Shown: positions 1 to 11,209 of the stretch, piece by piece | Numbering within the stretch: the stretch's first letter is position 1 | How the letters are laid out: the number at the start of each line of letters is the position of its first letter | From: Plasmodiophora brassicae | Taxonomy: Eukaryota > Endomyxa > Phytomyxea > Plasmodiophorida > Plasmodiophoridae | Length of the DNA: 64,000 bases | NCBI GenBank assembly: GCA_039704465.1 | Contig: JASFAU010000010.1 | Coordinates: forward strand, 372,001-436,000 | Direction: 5' to 3' | Notes under the pieces: generated by a model | Database searches by the model: none | Told to the model about the DNA's origin: nothing | Seen by the model: only the letters and a program-made list of their open reading frames with translations | Made by a program: the position numbers and the translations under genes

Positions 1-1
1 G

Positions 2-2482
2 AGGCGTCGCAAGTACGAGGACGTGATCGCGTCGTACGAGAAGCGGTCCGCCGAGATGCAATTCAACAACGGACGCCTGCTGACCGAACGCGCCGACCTG
101 GACCTGAAGATGGGCGTCCTGTTCTCGTCGTTGCAGGACGCGAACCTGACGATCCGCGCGCTGAAGGACCAGATCAGCGAGTATGTCCTGGCGCGCGACC
201 AGCAGCACCGGAAGATCGTCCAGGTCCAGAACGAGTGCCACCTGCTGACCGTGAAGTTGCAACGGGAGGCGCACGACCGCGAGAAGCTGGATGCCAAGTG
301 CACGACGCTGTCGGCGACGATCGCAACGTTAACCGGGGAACGTGCCGCCCTAGTCGACGACCTCGGACGCGTCAGCGACGACCTCGCCCGCAGCAACTCG
401 TTCCTCGAGACGGCTCTTGAAGAGCTGCGCGTCGCCCGCCAGGACCTTGACGTCACCCGCACAGCGTTAGCGGATCATCAGCGCGACCTTCGCGACGCAC
501 AGGCGCAGGTCGCTGATCGTGACCAACGGATCGTGGCTCAGGCGCGTCACGTCTTCCAGCAATCGGAACAGCTGGCGAACCTGCGACGACTGAAAGACGG
601 CCTGTGCCGACGCGTGATCGACGAGCGCATCGCCCTGCGACACGCGAAGCGGGCGCGGGCGGCCATGGCCGCCGATCGCGACGAGATGGAGCAACGGCTT
701 CGGAACCATCAGCAGATGCTGAACGAGGGTCGCGAACAGCTGCGAATGGTCCTGGCTCAGAACGCCAAAGACGTCGCCGCCGTGCGCCATGAGCTCAGGA
801 ACGTGATCAGCCAGCGTGACGAGCAGATCGAGATCAACGCGACGCTGCGGGCAATGCACGAGGAGTCGCAGAAGGAGCTGGCGAACCTGACGAACCAGCT
901 GTCGGAAAGGATCACGCTGTCGGAGCAACTAGGCGAGCGCGTTCACACTGCTGATCAGCAACGGCGGGCGCTGGAGGATCGCCTGGGCGTGTCCGGCTCA
1001 CAGTTCAACCAGCTGGAGAACCGGCATGCCAACCAGAGCAAGGAGCTGTGCACGGCCATCGACGAGATCACGAAGCTGAACACGACCCTGGAGCAGCAGC
1101 GGGAAGCGCTCCTGGATCGCACCAACGAACGCGACCAGCTGTCCAACGAGCTCGCCGAGCTCAAGGAGGCATTCTTCGCAGACATGGCCAACGTGAAGGC
1201 GGCGCATGAGACGGAACGTCAGCAGCTGCTGGACGAGATCGCTAGGGACAAAGAGGAGCGCGACCAGGTCGAGAGCAGGCTGCAAGAGAAGCTGGCCGAG
1301 CATTACTCTGCCACGGAGGAGCTGGAGAGGCAGGTCGTGATGCGTGTTCAGCAGTGTACGAAGCTGGCGTTCGACCTGCAGCAGATGTCCAAGACGATGG
1401 CGACGGCCGAGGAACGCCATCGTTCAGAGATTGGCGTGCTCGAGGCTGGCAACGCCGAGCTGAAGGCGAAAGTCGACGTGCTAACGGCTGCGTTGACCGC
1501 GGCTAACGTTGCCGCCAAGGAGCACATGAAGGCCATGATCACCGACGCGCCGGTACAGCCGTCGTCGGCCAGGCCTGACATGGTCAGCATTGCCGTGCAG
1601 ACGATGTCCAGCGGGATCACAGTCGAGCCGAAGACGAACACGGTCGCGATCGCGGCCCCTAGCAGCAACGCTGACCAGGCGCGCTTGACGCGCCTCCTTC
1701 GCGAATTCGATGTTCACGACGAGGTCAGCCAGACAAAGACGGATGAAGATCCAGTCGCCCTGCATGGACGTCCATCGGTCGGGCGCCGCCCCGAATCGTT
1801 CGCTCGTGCAACGTCGGTCGGGAGCTCGACAACGGGGACTCAAAGCGGTGATAGCGCAGGCCAGAATGTCACCGATTTGCCTCACGGAGACTTCAAGGTG
1901 GAGGCTTCGAGTCGAACGTCATTCAGCCGACGTACGTCCGTGGGTGAATCAGTCGCTCCTGCAAGGCAGTCCAGACGACGAGCGCCGCTGTCAAGGAAGA
2001 CGTCCGTCACTGAAACAGAGGACAAGACATCAGGTGCGTCGAGCAGCAGCAGTAGAAGCAGCGTTTTAGAGGAAGCGGCGCTGCCTGAAGCGACCGCGAC
2101 ACTGGCGGGTGTGGTTGTTGCGGGCCCAGACGAGACGATGAGCGCGACGAGTTTCGGAGACATGTCGGCACTGGCCACGGGACGATGGAACCTATTGAAG
2201 CGCAAGGCGAAGCTGACCCACAGCGTCGGCCCGGCTACGGGTACGGAGACTGGCGGCGCTCAAGCAGGGCCCGCTCCGGTGCTGAGGCGACGAAGCAGCG
2301 GTGCCATTGTCGAGGATGACGCCGACGACGTGTACGTTGGCAAGCCCGGCGATTCAGCGAGACGGCCGGCGCGATTGCCGCCGGTCACGTCGCGAGCAAA
2401 CACGGGCGTCTTCTTAGCGCATGGTCAAGCGGCGGCCAGGGATCTCGGCATCGGTCCTTCTGTTCGGTATCGGCAACGATAA
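2..2482 (+). CDS. Large coiled-coil protein, 5' partial
   Basis: The reading frame is open from base 2 to a TAA at 2480-2482, so the gene starts left of the window; about 827 residues are visible. Roughly the first 520 are charged, Leu/Gln/Glu/Arg-rich heptad sequence with almost no prolines, i.e. a long coiled coil. The rest is Ser/Thr/Arg-rich and low complexity, with repeated basophilic-kinase-like sites (RRTSVGE, SRKTSVTE, RRRSSG) around 1920-2300. No intron is needed in the visible part, unlike most neighbours. I recognise no specific family; a cytoskeletal, centrosomal or Golgi scaffold would fit. The next gene on the same strand starts 66 bases downstream. Confidence 0.8.
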   Translation, partial: RRRKYEDVIASYEKRSAEMQFNNGRLLTERADLDLKMGVLFSSLQDANLTIRALKDQISEYVLARDQQHRKIVQVQNECHLLTVKLQREAHDREKLDAKCTTLSATIATLTGERAALVDDLGRVSDDLARSNSFLETALEELRVARQDLDVTRTALADHQRDLRDAQAQVADRDQRIVAQARHVFQQSEQLANLRRLKDGLCRRVIDERIALRHAKRARAAMAADRDEMEQRLRNHQQMLNEGREQLRMVLAQNAKDVAAVRHELRNVISQRDEQIEINATLRAMHEESQKELANLTNQLSERITLSEQLGERVHTADQQRRALEDRLGVSGSQFNQLENRHANQSKELCTAIDEITKLNTTLEQQREALLDRTNERDQLSNELAELKEAFFADMANVKAAHETERQQLLDEIARDKEERDQVESRLQEKLAEHYSATEELERQVVMRVQQCTKLAFDLQQMSKTMATAEERHRSEIGVLEAGNAELKAKVDVLTAALTAANVAAKEHMKAMITDAPVQPSSARPDMVSIAVQTMSSGITVEPKTNTVAIAAPSSNADQARLTRLLREFDVHDEVSQTKTDEDPVALHGRPSVGRRPESFARATSVGSSTTGTQSGDSAGQNVTDLPHGDFKVEASSRTSFSRRTSVGESVAPARQSRRRAPLSRKTSVTETEDKTSGASSSSSRSSVLEEAALPEATATLAGVVVAGPDETMSATSFGDMSALATGRWNLLKRKAKLTHSVGPATGTETGGAQAGPAPVLRRRSSGAIVEDDADDVYVGKPGDSARRPARLPPVTSRANTGVFLAHGQAAARDLGIGPSVRYRQR

Positions 2483-2548
2483 ACGCGCCTGCTGAGGAGT
2501 ACAGGTAGCTTGGCGGTATCGGTTCAGTTGGAGCCAGGCGTTTGCCCT

Positions 2549-3985
2549 ATGATCGAGCACGTAATCCTCGAGTACGGTGTACATCCAATGGTCTTAACGG
2601 CACCATCAGCTAGGTCGCCTGACGATCAGGTCGACAATGGGGGCGAACGTTTGCCGACGTTAGCCATCACGAAACAGAACTTGGCAGATATATCATCCCT
2701 TCTTGATCAGCAGGGGGACACGCTTCGCGTGCTGGTGCTCTCCAATGTGGGACTCAGCGAGGTACCTGACGGCCTGCCTAACGGGCTTGAGACACTGGAC
2801 CTATCCCACAACCAGATCCAAAGCACAGTCGGTTTGCAGAGACTGCCGAACCTCACGACACTGCGACTGAACCATAACGCGATCCGGTCCCTGCTTCCCG
2901 CTATCGTACGCGGCGTCTCCACTCTAGTCGCCAGCCACAACAATATTGCAAGCTTCGAGGGGCTGCAGGATCTTCGCACCTTGACGCACCTTGACGTCCG
3001 ATTCAATCAGGTTTGTATCAAGCGTCACCACCAACGGGTTCTCTTGTGACTAAGTTGTATCAGATCAAAACGATGGATGAGATCAGGAAGCTGGGGCGTA
3101 ACCGTCGCTTGCGAATACTCTGCCTCGAAGGCAACGATATAGCCAAGGCGAGCGCTCAGTTGCGCCAGACGTGCCAGACAAACCTGTCAGCGTTAACAAT
3201 GCTAGATTCAACGAAACTACCAAGACGGTTGTCGAGCCAGTGTCGGCCAGGTCCCGCCATCCGACCGAGGATGCGATCGCAGGAAAGACAACCTGCTTTG
3301 AGACCTGCGACGCCACCGGGAACTCACGCATCCGCAATCGTCGATGACGGGTCGATAAGCGAGTCGGTTGCAGGCGTTGAATACGCCAGTGCGTCGTCGC
3401 TGTCTACGCATCTACAGCATATCATCAAAACCATGAACATGAAGATTAACAAGCTCTATACGTACCACCTCGTTGAGCTCGACCTGGTCTCACGACAACA
3501 GGTTCGTCCGAATCAGCACAAATGTGTGCAAAGCGTGACGGCCATCCGCGCAGGTTCAACTGAACGAGATCAAGGATTCAGTAGCGACACTGATGTCGTC
3601 GCCTGTTCCCACCGGTCCAGCATTGCCGACCGTGAGACTGGACGCCTCCGATGAGCGACAGCCCCTGTTGAAACCAGATGAGGCCGTCGTCGATGTCAGC
3701 GAAAAAGCCGACAGGCGCCAGAAGGCAAAGATTCCAAAGGTCTTGGTCGACTGGATCAAACAGCTGGACGAGGAGATCGTGACGACGACCAGGTCGCTCC
3801 GGCTGCTGCTCGATATTCCCGAAGGGCACGGGTTCGCCGACAAGGTCGACCGATTCGAACGCGTCATGAACAGTGCCGACCTGCTCAACTCGTTCAAGCT
3901 GCCGGCTGAGGTGGCAAACCTGCTGAAATCGCTCCCGGAAGGTAACGCCACACAGCTCGCCCCTGCAAACGGCGACCCGCCCTGA
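2549..3985 (+). CDS. Leucine-rich repeat protein with helical C-terminus
   Basis: Three exons: 2549-3010, 3064-3501, 3554-3985 (443 residues). Introns are 53 and 52 bases, GT-AG and phase 0; splicing the second restores the frame into the last exon. Residues about 45-190 hold five or six 21-23-residue LRRs of the SDS22/LRRCC type (motifs LETLDLSHNQI, LTTLRLNHNAI, LTHLDVRFNQ), capped by LCLEGNDIAK just after the first intron. A low-complexity linker follows, then a short coiled coil that continues across the second junction (LVSRQQ-VQLNEIKDSV) and a helical tail. The start is the first ATG in frame after a stop-containing leader. This is a protein-interaction scaffold; an axonemal or centrosomal role is possible but unproven. 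Confidence 0.8.
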
Positions 3986-4428
3986 ACCAACCGCCACGCA
4001 GACCTACTGGACATCATCCGATCCGGCGCCATGAAGTTGGACTGGGCGCGATCCTCCATCCGAACATTCATCGGCGCCGCCCGCCATGGCAACCGCGACG
4101 CGGCCGCCGTCGCCGACCTGCGCCAGCGCCTGCGCCTGCGCATGGCCGACGCGAACCACGGGCGGCCATGAACCGCAGCCGCAACGCCACCCCACCCCAC
4201 CCGCCACCAACCCACCCGTTACGCGACTGACGCGATGCAGCTGCAGCCGACCGCGGGCCACCCCACCCCCATAGAGAATGACGATAATGCCATTTTGCAT
4301 GATGCGCCGCAGCGACACATGTGTGGCCGTTTCGTGACTGGGCGGGGTGCGGCGTGCGTGTTCTGTATTGAGGTCCAGTGGGGGCGGGGCGGAGTTCAGC
4401 GCGTCGCGCGCGCGCGCCCCGCGCTGTC
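3986..4428. other. Intergenic, C-rich on + strand, upstream of CDC23
   Basis: No gene is supported. Bases 4180-4270 are a C-rich, G-poor tract on the + strand with repeated CCACCCC/CCACCCG words. The stretch just before the CDC23 start is G-rich and then alternates GC (GCGCGCGCGC near 4405-4417). It probably holds the LRR gene's 3' end and the CDC23 promoter and leader. Open frames here are composition artefacts. Confidence 0.5.
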
Positions 4429-6240
4429 ATGGACGTGCCGTTGGACAGGGCGCTGGCGGAGCTGGCCAGCGCCGTGCCCGAGCTGCTTGACCGGTCGCTG
4501 TACTATGCTGCGCGATGGGCGTCCGAGCTGCTGCTGTTGAGCGGGGCAGGCGTTGTGCCTGGGGGCGAGGCGGGGCCCCGATTCGACGACCGGGAAGCGG
4601 CCGCGGTCGGGTTGGCGAAATCGTTCGTCGGGCTTCGTCAGCATCGTCGGGCGGCGAATGCGCTCACAGGGTGCACGACGCCGCTGGCCGTGTTTATCAG
4701 GGCGTATTCACGGTTCCTGGCCGGTGAGAAACGGAAGGAGGATGAAGGCCTGGAGCAGGGCAGCACGAGCCGCCTGGTGAACGAGGAGCTGTCTGGATTG
4801 GACGCCGAGCTGAGCGACGCGTACTCGTCGGGTGCACTAGATGGGTTTGGGCTCTACATGTACGGTATCGTACTGAAATCGTTACAACGGTTCGAGCAAG
4901 CCCGACGTGCGCTCGTTGAATCGGTGAACGTGTACCCGTGGAACTGGTCGGCGTGGAAGGCCCTGGCGTCACTGGTCACCGACATGTCAATGGTCAGCGC
5001 GCCCTGACATCTGACGCACATAACGAGCAATAACCAATCGCTTAGGTCAGAACGCTGGAGCTTCGCGAGCACTGGATGCTGTACTTCTTCAGGGTTGAAG
5101 TTGGTATCGAGCTTCACGACGGCGAGAGCGCAATGGCTGCGATCAACGTCGTTAAACCGTGCTTCCCACAGGTAATGATTAGATCGCGAGCCCGATCGGA
5201 CTAGCGCCACCTGACAAACGTTTGCTTACCGATAGAGCCTGTACATATTGTCGCAAACGGCGATGGTGCACTACAATGAGCGGGATTTCGACGCCGCGCA
5301 GGAGATCTTTGAAGAGATCCGCGAAACGGATCCGGACCGGCTCGATCAGATGGATACGTATTCCAATATCCTCTTCGTCAAGGAATCGAAAGGCGCGCTG
5401 TCCTACTTGGCGCACAACGCCGTCCAGTCTGAGAAGTACTGCCCCGAGACATGCTGCATCATCGGTAACTACTACAGCCTGAAATGCGAACATGAGAAGG
5501 CGGTTCTGTACTTCCAGCGCGCCCTGAAGCTGAACCCGCAGTACCTCAGCGCCTGGACGCTGATGGGGCATGAGTACATCGAGCTTCACAACACGGCTGC
5601 TGCCATCAGCGCCTATAGGCAAGCCGTGGACATCAACCCGAAGGACTATCGAGCTTGGTATGGCCTTGGTCAGGCGTACGAACTTCTGCAGATGCACACG
5701 TACTCGCTGTACTACTTCGGCAAGGCCGTGCACGTTCGACCATTCGACCCTCGGATGTGGTGTGCGCTTGCCAACTCCTACGAAAGGCTTGAAATGATTG
5801 ACGATGCTATTCGCTGCTGTAAGCGCGCCGAGTCATGCAACGATCGAGAAGGTCAGTGCCGTAGCGTCTGAAGTACGTTAGGTGCATCCAATCACACATG
5901 CTCTGCAGGCATCGCATTGTACAAGTTGGCCAAGCTCTATGTCGCCAAGAACGATATGAAGAAGGCGGCACATTTCTATGGCAAGGTCGTCGAGCGCCAC
6001 GACGCTCAATCCGGTGAGAACGCCGAGACAGCAGAGATCATCGATGCGTTGATGTTCCTCGCCCAGTACTACAAAGACTGCGCTGCTTTCACTGAAGCCG
6101 AAGCGTGCTGCGCCAGACTGCTGCATACGACGGGCGCCGACGATGCTCGAGCAATGCAGAAAGAGTTGCACCAGCTGCGTCTGAAACGAGACTTTTCGCC
6201 TCGAGAACAACAAGACTATGATATGTCAATGTCGCCTTGA
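4429..6240 (+). CDS. CDC23: Anaphase-promoting complex subunit CDC23/APC8
   Basis: Four exons: 4429-4992, 5046-5171, 5236-5851, 5909-6240; introns of 53, 64 and 57 bases; 545 residues, close to the usual length of CDC23. APC8 is a TPR subunit of the cell-cycle ubiquitin ligase APC/C and helps bind CDC20/CDH1 and neighbouring TPR subunits. The N-terminal CDC23 signature ([14 protein letters not shown]) is present, then a run of TPRs. The most conserved stretch is unmistakable: [39 protein letters not shown] and [14 protein letters not shown]. All three splices keep the TPR alignment. The start is the ATG directly before the first conserved helix. The gene converges with AMP deaminase 277 bases downstream. 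Confidence 0.96.
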
Positions 6241-6517
6241 GAAGTACAGTCTCGCGGGTGGCGCGTTATTTGCCTCCTTTACGTTGTAGCTAGCGTGCTG
6301 AGTGGTAAACCAAGTACCGAGTACCGTTCCCTGGGTAAGTATAGTCGATGTCCATCGACGCTCAGGGGCCGTTCAATGCATGAAAAGAATTCCTGCTCAA
6401 CGAACGCTATCGTTTCGACATCTATATCGCTTGTATGAGTGGTGACAGTCTGGGAATTCGGAAATATTGGATTGCAGGTCCTGGATTCAGCGCTTCACTG
6501 TGCCTGGCGGTCTCAAA

Positions 6518-9346
6518 TCAGAAGGGGAACATCGGGTTCCAGATCCGAGGATCCATTGTTTCGCCCCGTTTGACAGCGTCGGTGCCGTAGACGATGCTCA
6601 GCTCCGCCTCGAACATTTCCCGCCGGAACGCGACTCGCACGTCCGGGACATTCGTTGACTTGATATCGTTGCTATCGGCTCCAACGAGCCGATAGCTAGG
6701 GCCAAGCCAATGGCTTTTGCAGCGGTCCGGGAACCCGCTGATTTGTACGGATGTACATGCGATCTCGCACATGTCGACAGAGCTCAACTTCCAGACCTGG
6801 GTAGCGACACTGTACTCCTCGAGTAACGGCTCTTTCGTGAAGTGAATCATCAGCGGATCGTCCGTTGAAATCGTCACTTTCAATCCCCGAGAGAACAGCC
6901 TGGGGAACTAGGCGCACCTTCACATGAGAGACCGATCGATGTCGTTGATAGAGCAACCACATACTGGGTTCTTATCATACGGAACGAAGAGCATGTTATT
7001 GCTCAGCGGGGACAACGAAATCCCAATTTGCGTCAAGTAGAACAGGTATTGCAGTACAGGGCTCTTCCGCAACATCACCCCGTGCGCAATCTGCGCAAAT
7101 GAAATTCGGTACGATTGACGGTACGCGCCAAGGGTGATATTATACGTACGGATTCGGCAGTCATGAAGGCAACGGCAAGGTGGTCCACGTCTCCCGCTTC
7201 ACCCTGTGGAACGTTTCAACAGTGTTCGCTTTGGTGCACAACGTGACTCAGACCGCGTGTGGGCGATACGAAAATGTGTTGAAGCCCCGAGCTTTGCGAA
7301 TATGGTTGAGAGCTTGGAGATTGGCGAAGATGTAATATGACCACATCGAGTAAGGCGGATTGATAGGACTGTACAGTTTAGAATCCATCAAACATTGACG
7401 AATCGGAACGCTTACAGGTCCCAGTCTTCCGGCAGTGGCAATTTCGCATTCAGAACCGGTTCTCTCTGACTGATGAAACCGATGAGCAAGGCAACCAAGC
7501 CACGAGAGCAAACGCTAGTGACCTTTCGTCATCAACAGTGTCAAAGCTAGCAACAAGCTTCAAGAAGTTATGAAGTTTGATATCATAGCTGGGATCGATG
7601 GATACATGGAACAGCGGCAGAAAGATATTGTCAATGACTTCCTGGAACCTCTGGACGATCCCGGCGCTCTTGTAGACGGAGTACAGACGAGGGATTTGTA
7701 TCATCCACCGCACGTTCGCATGGTACAGCTTGTTATCGTAGACCCAGGCAGCAAGCTTATTCCACTCCTTCATTGAACGCCCATAGATGGACAGACGGTA
7801 TTCTGTAGCAAAGTCAGACAAAGCCACAGATGTCCGGGACACATTCAGAAATGGAAAGTACACCTACCCGCAAATTGGTACTTGTTCGCCTCCAGGTCGG
7901 AGAAAACTTCTTGTGTGATTTCGGCCAAGAACCGCCCCTTGATCCGGTTGTCCGTTTTTAAGAAGATTTCACGAAGTCTCGTTTCACCAATCGGGTTGTA
8001 CCTGTTCCCAGTTACACATGCATCGATAGACAACGTGCCCGACAGCACAAACTTCAGGTTAAACTTGTCGAAGCGGTGAAACGAATCCTGATGGGCGTGC
8101 ATGTCCAGAGCATCGATGTTGAGGTCATACTCGGTCAGATTCAGGGAGTTGAAGACTTCGCGGAGGGTCAAAATTTGGCCGTCACTGTCGACATTATCGT
8201 CAATCACATAAACCTGGCAATGGCATTGTAATACACACCGTTCTGTACAAGGCAAATTTCCGTCTTCACGAAGCTTTCGCTTGATGAATCGGAGAAGATG
8301 TTTCTGGTTCATGCACGCAGAGTGATGGACGTGATTGTCAACCTTCCGGACATTGTAAAAGTCTCGGTGAGGGACGAGCTGCCAGCACATGTTGGTTTCG
8401 TCGCATACACACGATGAGTCTCCGTACCTTCTGGGCCTCGGACTCGATCCTCTGATTGAGCGTCACATGCATGAGGAAACGAGCGTCAAGGATCTGCAAA
8501 CGTTTGTAGCAAAAGGATTTCGTTGGGCCATCAGCGACGATGTCACAGAGGATCTACAAATGTGTGTGAGGACAGCCACTGCACGGCAGTCAAGCGCCCT
8601 ACGTCAAGGTCCTGGTAGAATTGTTGAACAGTTCGCACGGGAAGTGGCGGCTTGCTTCGATCAGGGGTCTCCCAGCATGTCACAACACCGTTCACCATTT
8701 CGAACACGTGCGATGACTTTCCAGGAACTGGACCACGAAATGGGTCCTTCTCGTCTACAGCGGCGTTAAGACAATGTGTTCTCGTTTACGTCGAGGGAGC
8801 ATCTCCAGTACCTTCAATGACAGCACCATCACACTTCAGGGAAGAATTGAAATATCGATGTCGTATGTCGATCGCCATCCGCAGCAAGCTCGTTAGTTCA
8901 GGGGCGTGGAATGATTCGTCGTCTGAGAATGCTTATCAGAGAAATGGCAAATACAGCAGGCCAGTCAGTTGGAACCTTCGATTCGCACTCGTTGATACCC
9001 GGTTGGCAATTTCTGTGGCAACTCCTTTACAGCGAATAAGAACGAACAACGGACGCCACACGCGACAGAGCCTACGGGATGAGGTTGGACTTCACGACTG
9101 GCCTTTTGCAAGTCATGATATGAGAGACAACTCTGCCTATGTCGGGTAGACTCCAGCGACCCGACAACGGCGATCTCAGGCGACGATTCTGAACCACTTT
9201 CGTTGGACTCCAACCCTGTCTTCACCGGCGACGGTGGGCGGTTGCCGTTGACTGGCTATATCGACAGCAATGATCACATATTTGCCCCCGGCATGCAGGC
9301 GGGTCCTTACCTCATCGGTACCAAACTGCCGAGACGCCGACGTCAT
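6518..9346 (-). CDS. AMPD: AMP deaminase
   Basis: Converts AMP to IMP plus ammonia in the purine nucleotide cycle. Fourteen exons in transcript order: 9346-9311, 9255-8976, 8922-8812, 8754-8603, 8553-8428, 8378-8239, 8184-8053, 8001-7868, 7802-7523, 7469-7416, 7368-7254, 7203-7150, 7090-6965, 6907-6518 (709 residues). Introns are 47-65 bases. The metal-binding [14 protein letters not shown] lies near residue 250; [42 protein letters not shown] and the catalytic STDDP (about residue 595) are all present. Two introns (8185-8238 and 8002-8052) are multiples of three and read through, so an unspliced translation shows false insertions; family length supports removal. A further in-frame intron (9025-9075) is possible. 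The N-terminal exons, including a 36-base first exon, are less certain. Confidence 0.95.
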
Positions 9347-9604
9347 CACGGCAACTGACGACCAGCGAGCGCAGGCACGCCGCAGAGCAAATTGCCGGCG
9401 CCCGGTCAGCGGTACCGATGCCGACACCCGAAATATACGGTGAAACTTGGTACCGGTGCCGGGTTTTCAACGTCACCGGGACTCTTTGTATTGATGGTCA
9501 CGTTGGCACACGCTAGCGCTGATGTTCCAGATAGTCCAGTTCCTGAAAGGAAGACAGCAAGCACTGCATGCGAACTTGGCAAAGTTGGACTGTGCTCCGG
9601 CATG

Positions 9605-10973
9605 TCACCACGCTATGGGACGTTGTCCGAGTGCGGATGGGGGGTTACCGGCAAACTCGATTTCCTTTTGACGAAGCAGTTTCGCCCTCGACAGCATGGA
9701 CTCGATCTGGGCGAGGAGCGTATTCTCAATCGTTTCAGCTTGTTTTGCCTCATCCTGGTCTTGTTCTAAGGCTTTCGAACGACCTTCCTGCAGCCACTAA
9801 AGACAGTTCAGTTGCCGGGTAATGAAACTTGGAGTCGCTACCTGGGTAGCATAGTACCTACTTTTAGGCATTCCTGCTTCTCACAGTCCGACGGCTCGCG
9901 AAGGACGGGCAACGCCGCAGGTGCGGTACAGCCGCCAGTAGCAGAAAGTGAAACCTGCATAGGCATCAGTGATTCCTGAAACACAAGGTCACAACGAACC
10001 CCAGGACTTCAAGCGAGGGTTTAGAGTTTGGCGAGTCAGCGCATAGAGCGGGCGAAGACTGTTTCATAGACAAATTGTCACAATCGGGGGTATCGGATGG
10101 AACGCAATCTCTGCCACAACAATCGTTCAGTCGACACCGCAACGAACTGCCACAAACCGAACTTTGGCAGCGGCTCGATGGATAAGGGAGTGTGCGCGAC
10201 AGGTGGTCGCATCGTCTTGTCAGTTCTTAGAGGCATTGGCGGTTTCGATGCAATCGGGGCGACAGACTTCAGAGCTCCCTTAGGTGCACTTTCCGTAACG
10301 GCTTCGATAGTGGACTTCGCGGCCTCCACAGACTTGACGATCTGATTCGTAGGCGTCACAGCAATGCTCTTCTTGAAGAACCGTCCAGCGTCTGCCGTCT
10401 CATGCGTTGCAGGCTTCCTGTGTACAGGTGTTAGAGCGTCAACTCTTCAACGCTTGAAATCGGTACGGGTCGCTGGACGCTTCACTAGGAATTGTTTGCG
10501 CGTCGGTGCCACCATTGAACCTTCACGAAGATCAGGAGAATGTCATATATAACACTGGGTGAACCAACGCTGCCGCCTGGGTGAAGCTGAATGGAGGGAT
10601 ATTGACTCGCGTGCAGTCATCATCGCCGAATGTAATGTTCTGCGGCTCTGATGCGGCATGCCTGTTGGAATATCAGCCTAGGTAGGCAGATTGAAGGACA
10701 TGTACGGTGCCAACAGTTTGTTGATCCTTGGCAGCTTAGGTGCGCGATCAAGGAAGAAATCATTCCCGGTCCGGTCGTCACTGATAGCCCTGTACACATG
10801 TCGTTACTGGTTGGACTGTAGCACGTTCCAATACGTTAGTCGAACGGCCCGTCTCCAGCGAAGCCGGCATCGCTCAGATGGTCGGCATCGTCCGGACCGA
10901 TTCCGTCGACGCGAGGGCGCTTGCCAGGACTCGCAATGGTCGGGTCCGCCGACAGTTTCGTATTCGCTGACAT
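9605..10973 (-). CDS. Multi-exon hypothetical protein
   Basis: I do not recognise this gene. Several minus-strand exons show coding character and compatible splice signals. The first begins at ATG 10973 (MSANTKLSADPTI, then a basic KRPR) and seems to splice from about 10855 over a 56-base intron to a segment containing DRAPKLPRINKLLAP. Later exons hold FFKKSIAVTPTNQ and a Lys/Pro/Ala-rich region (10359-10150). The last exon (about 9795-9605) is a coiled coil (EAKQAETIENTLLAQIESML) ending at TGA 9605. Boundaries in the middle (10350-10600) could not be resolved. The basic motif near the N-terminus would suit a nuclear protein; nothing more can be said. It lies between AMPD and the SLC25 gene on the same strand. 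Confidence 0.5.
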
Positions 10974-11209
10974 CTCCGGACAGTGTCCCAGGATCGCCTC
11001 AGCCAACCGCGAAACGAAGGTAACCCACCCGAATTCCAAATGGCAGCCCGAACTGCAGATCTCACTGGCAGGTCCGATCCCAAAAAGTGAGGCAGCAGTT
11101 GAGTAGGGATGGATGTATTGCCTGTTCAGTCAAGGCACCGCTCGTAGAAGACTGCAAGGCGTTCGTACATTGACCTGACGTGCAGATGAGCTAACCTGCC
11201 CCCATACAG

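Noticed and set aside
4068..4644. Overlapping frames on both strands before CDC23
   Set aside because: Product of extreme C/G skew; none has a motif.
8185..8238. Cysteine-rich 18-residue insertion in AMP deaminase
   Set aside because: It has GT-AG ends and removing it gives exactly the family spacing to RDG-LTLREVF, so it is an intron.
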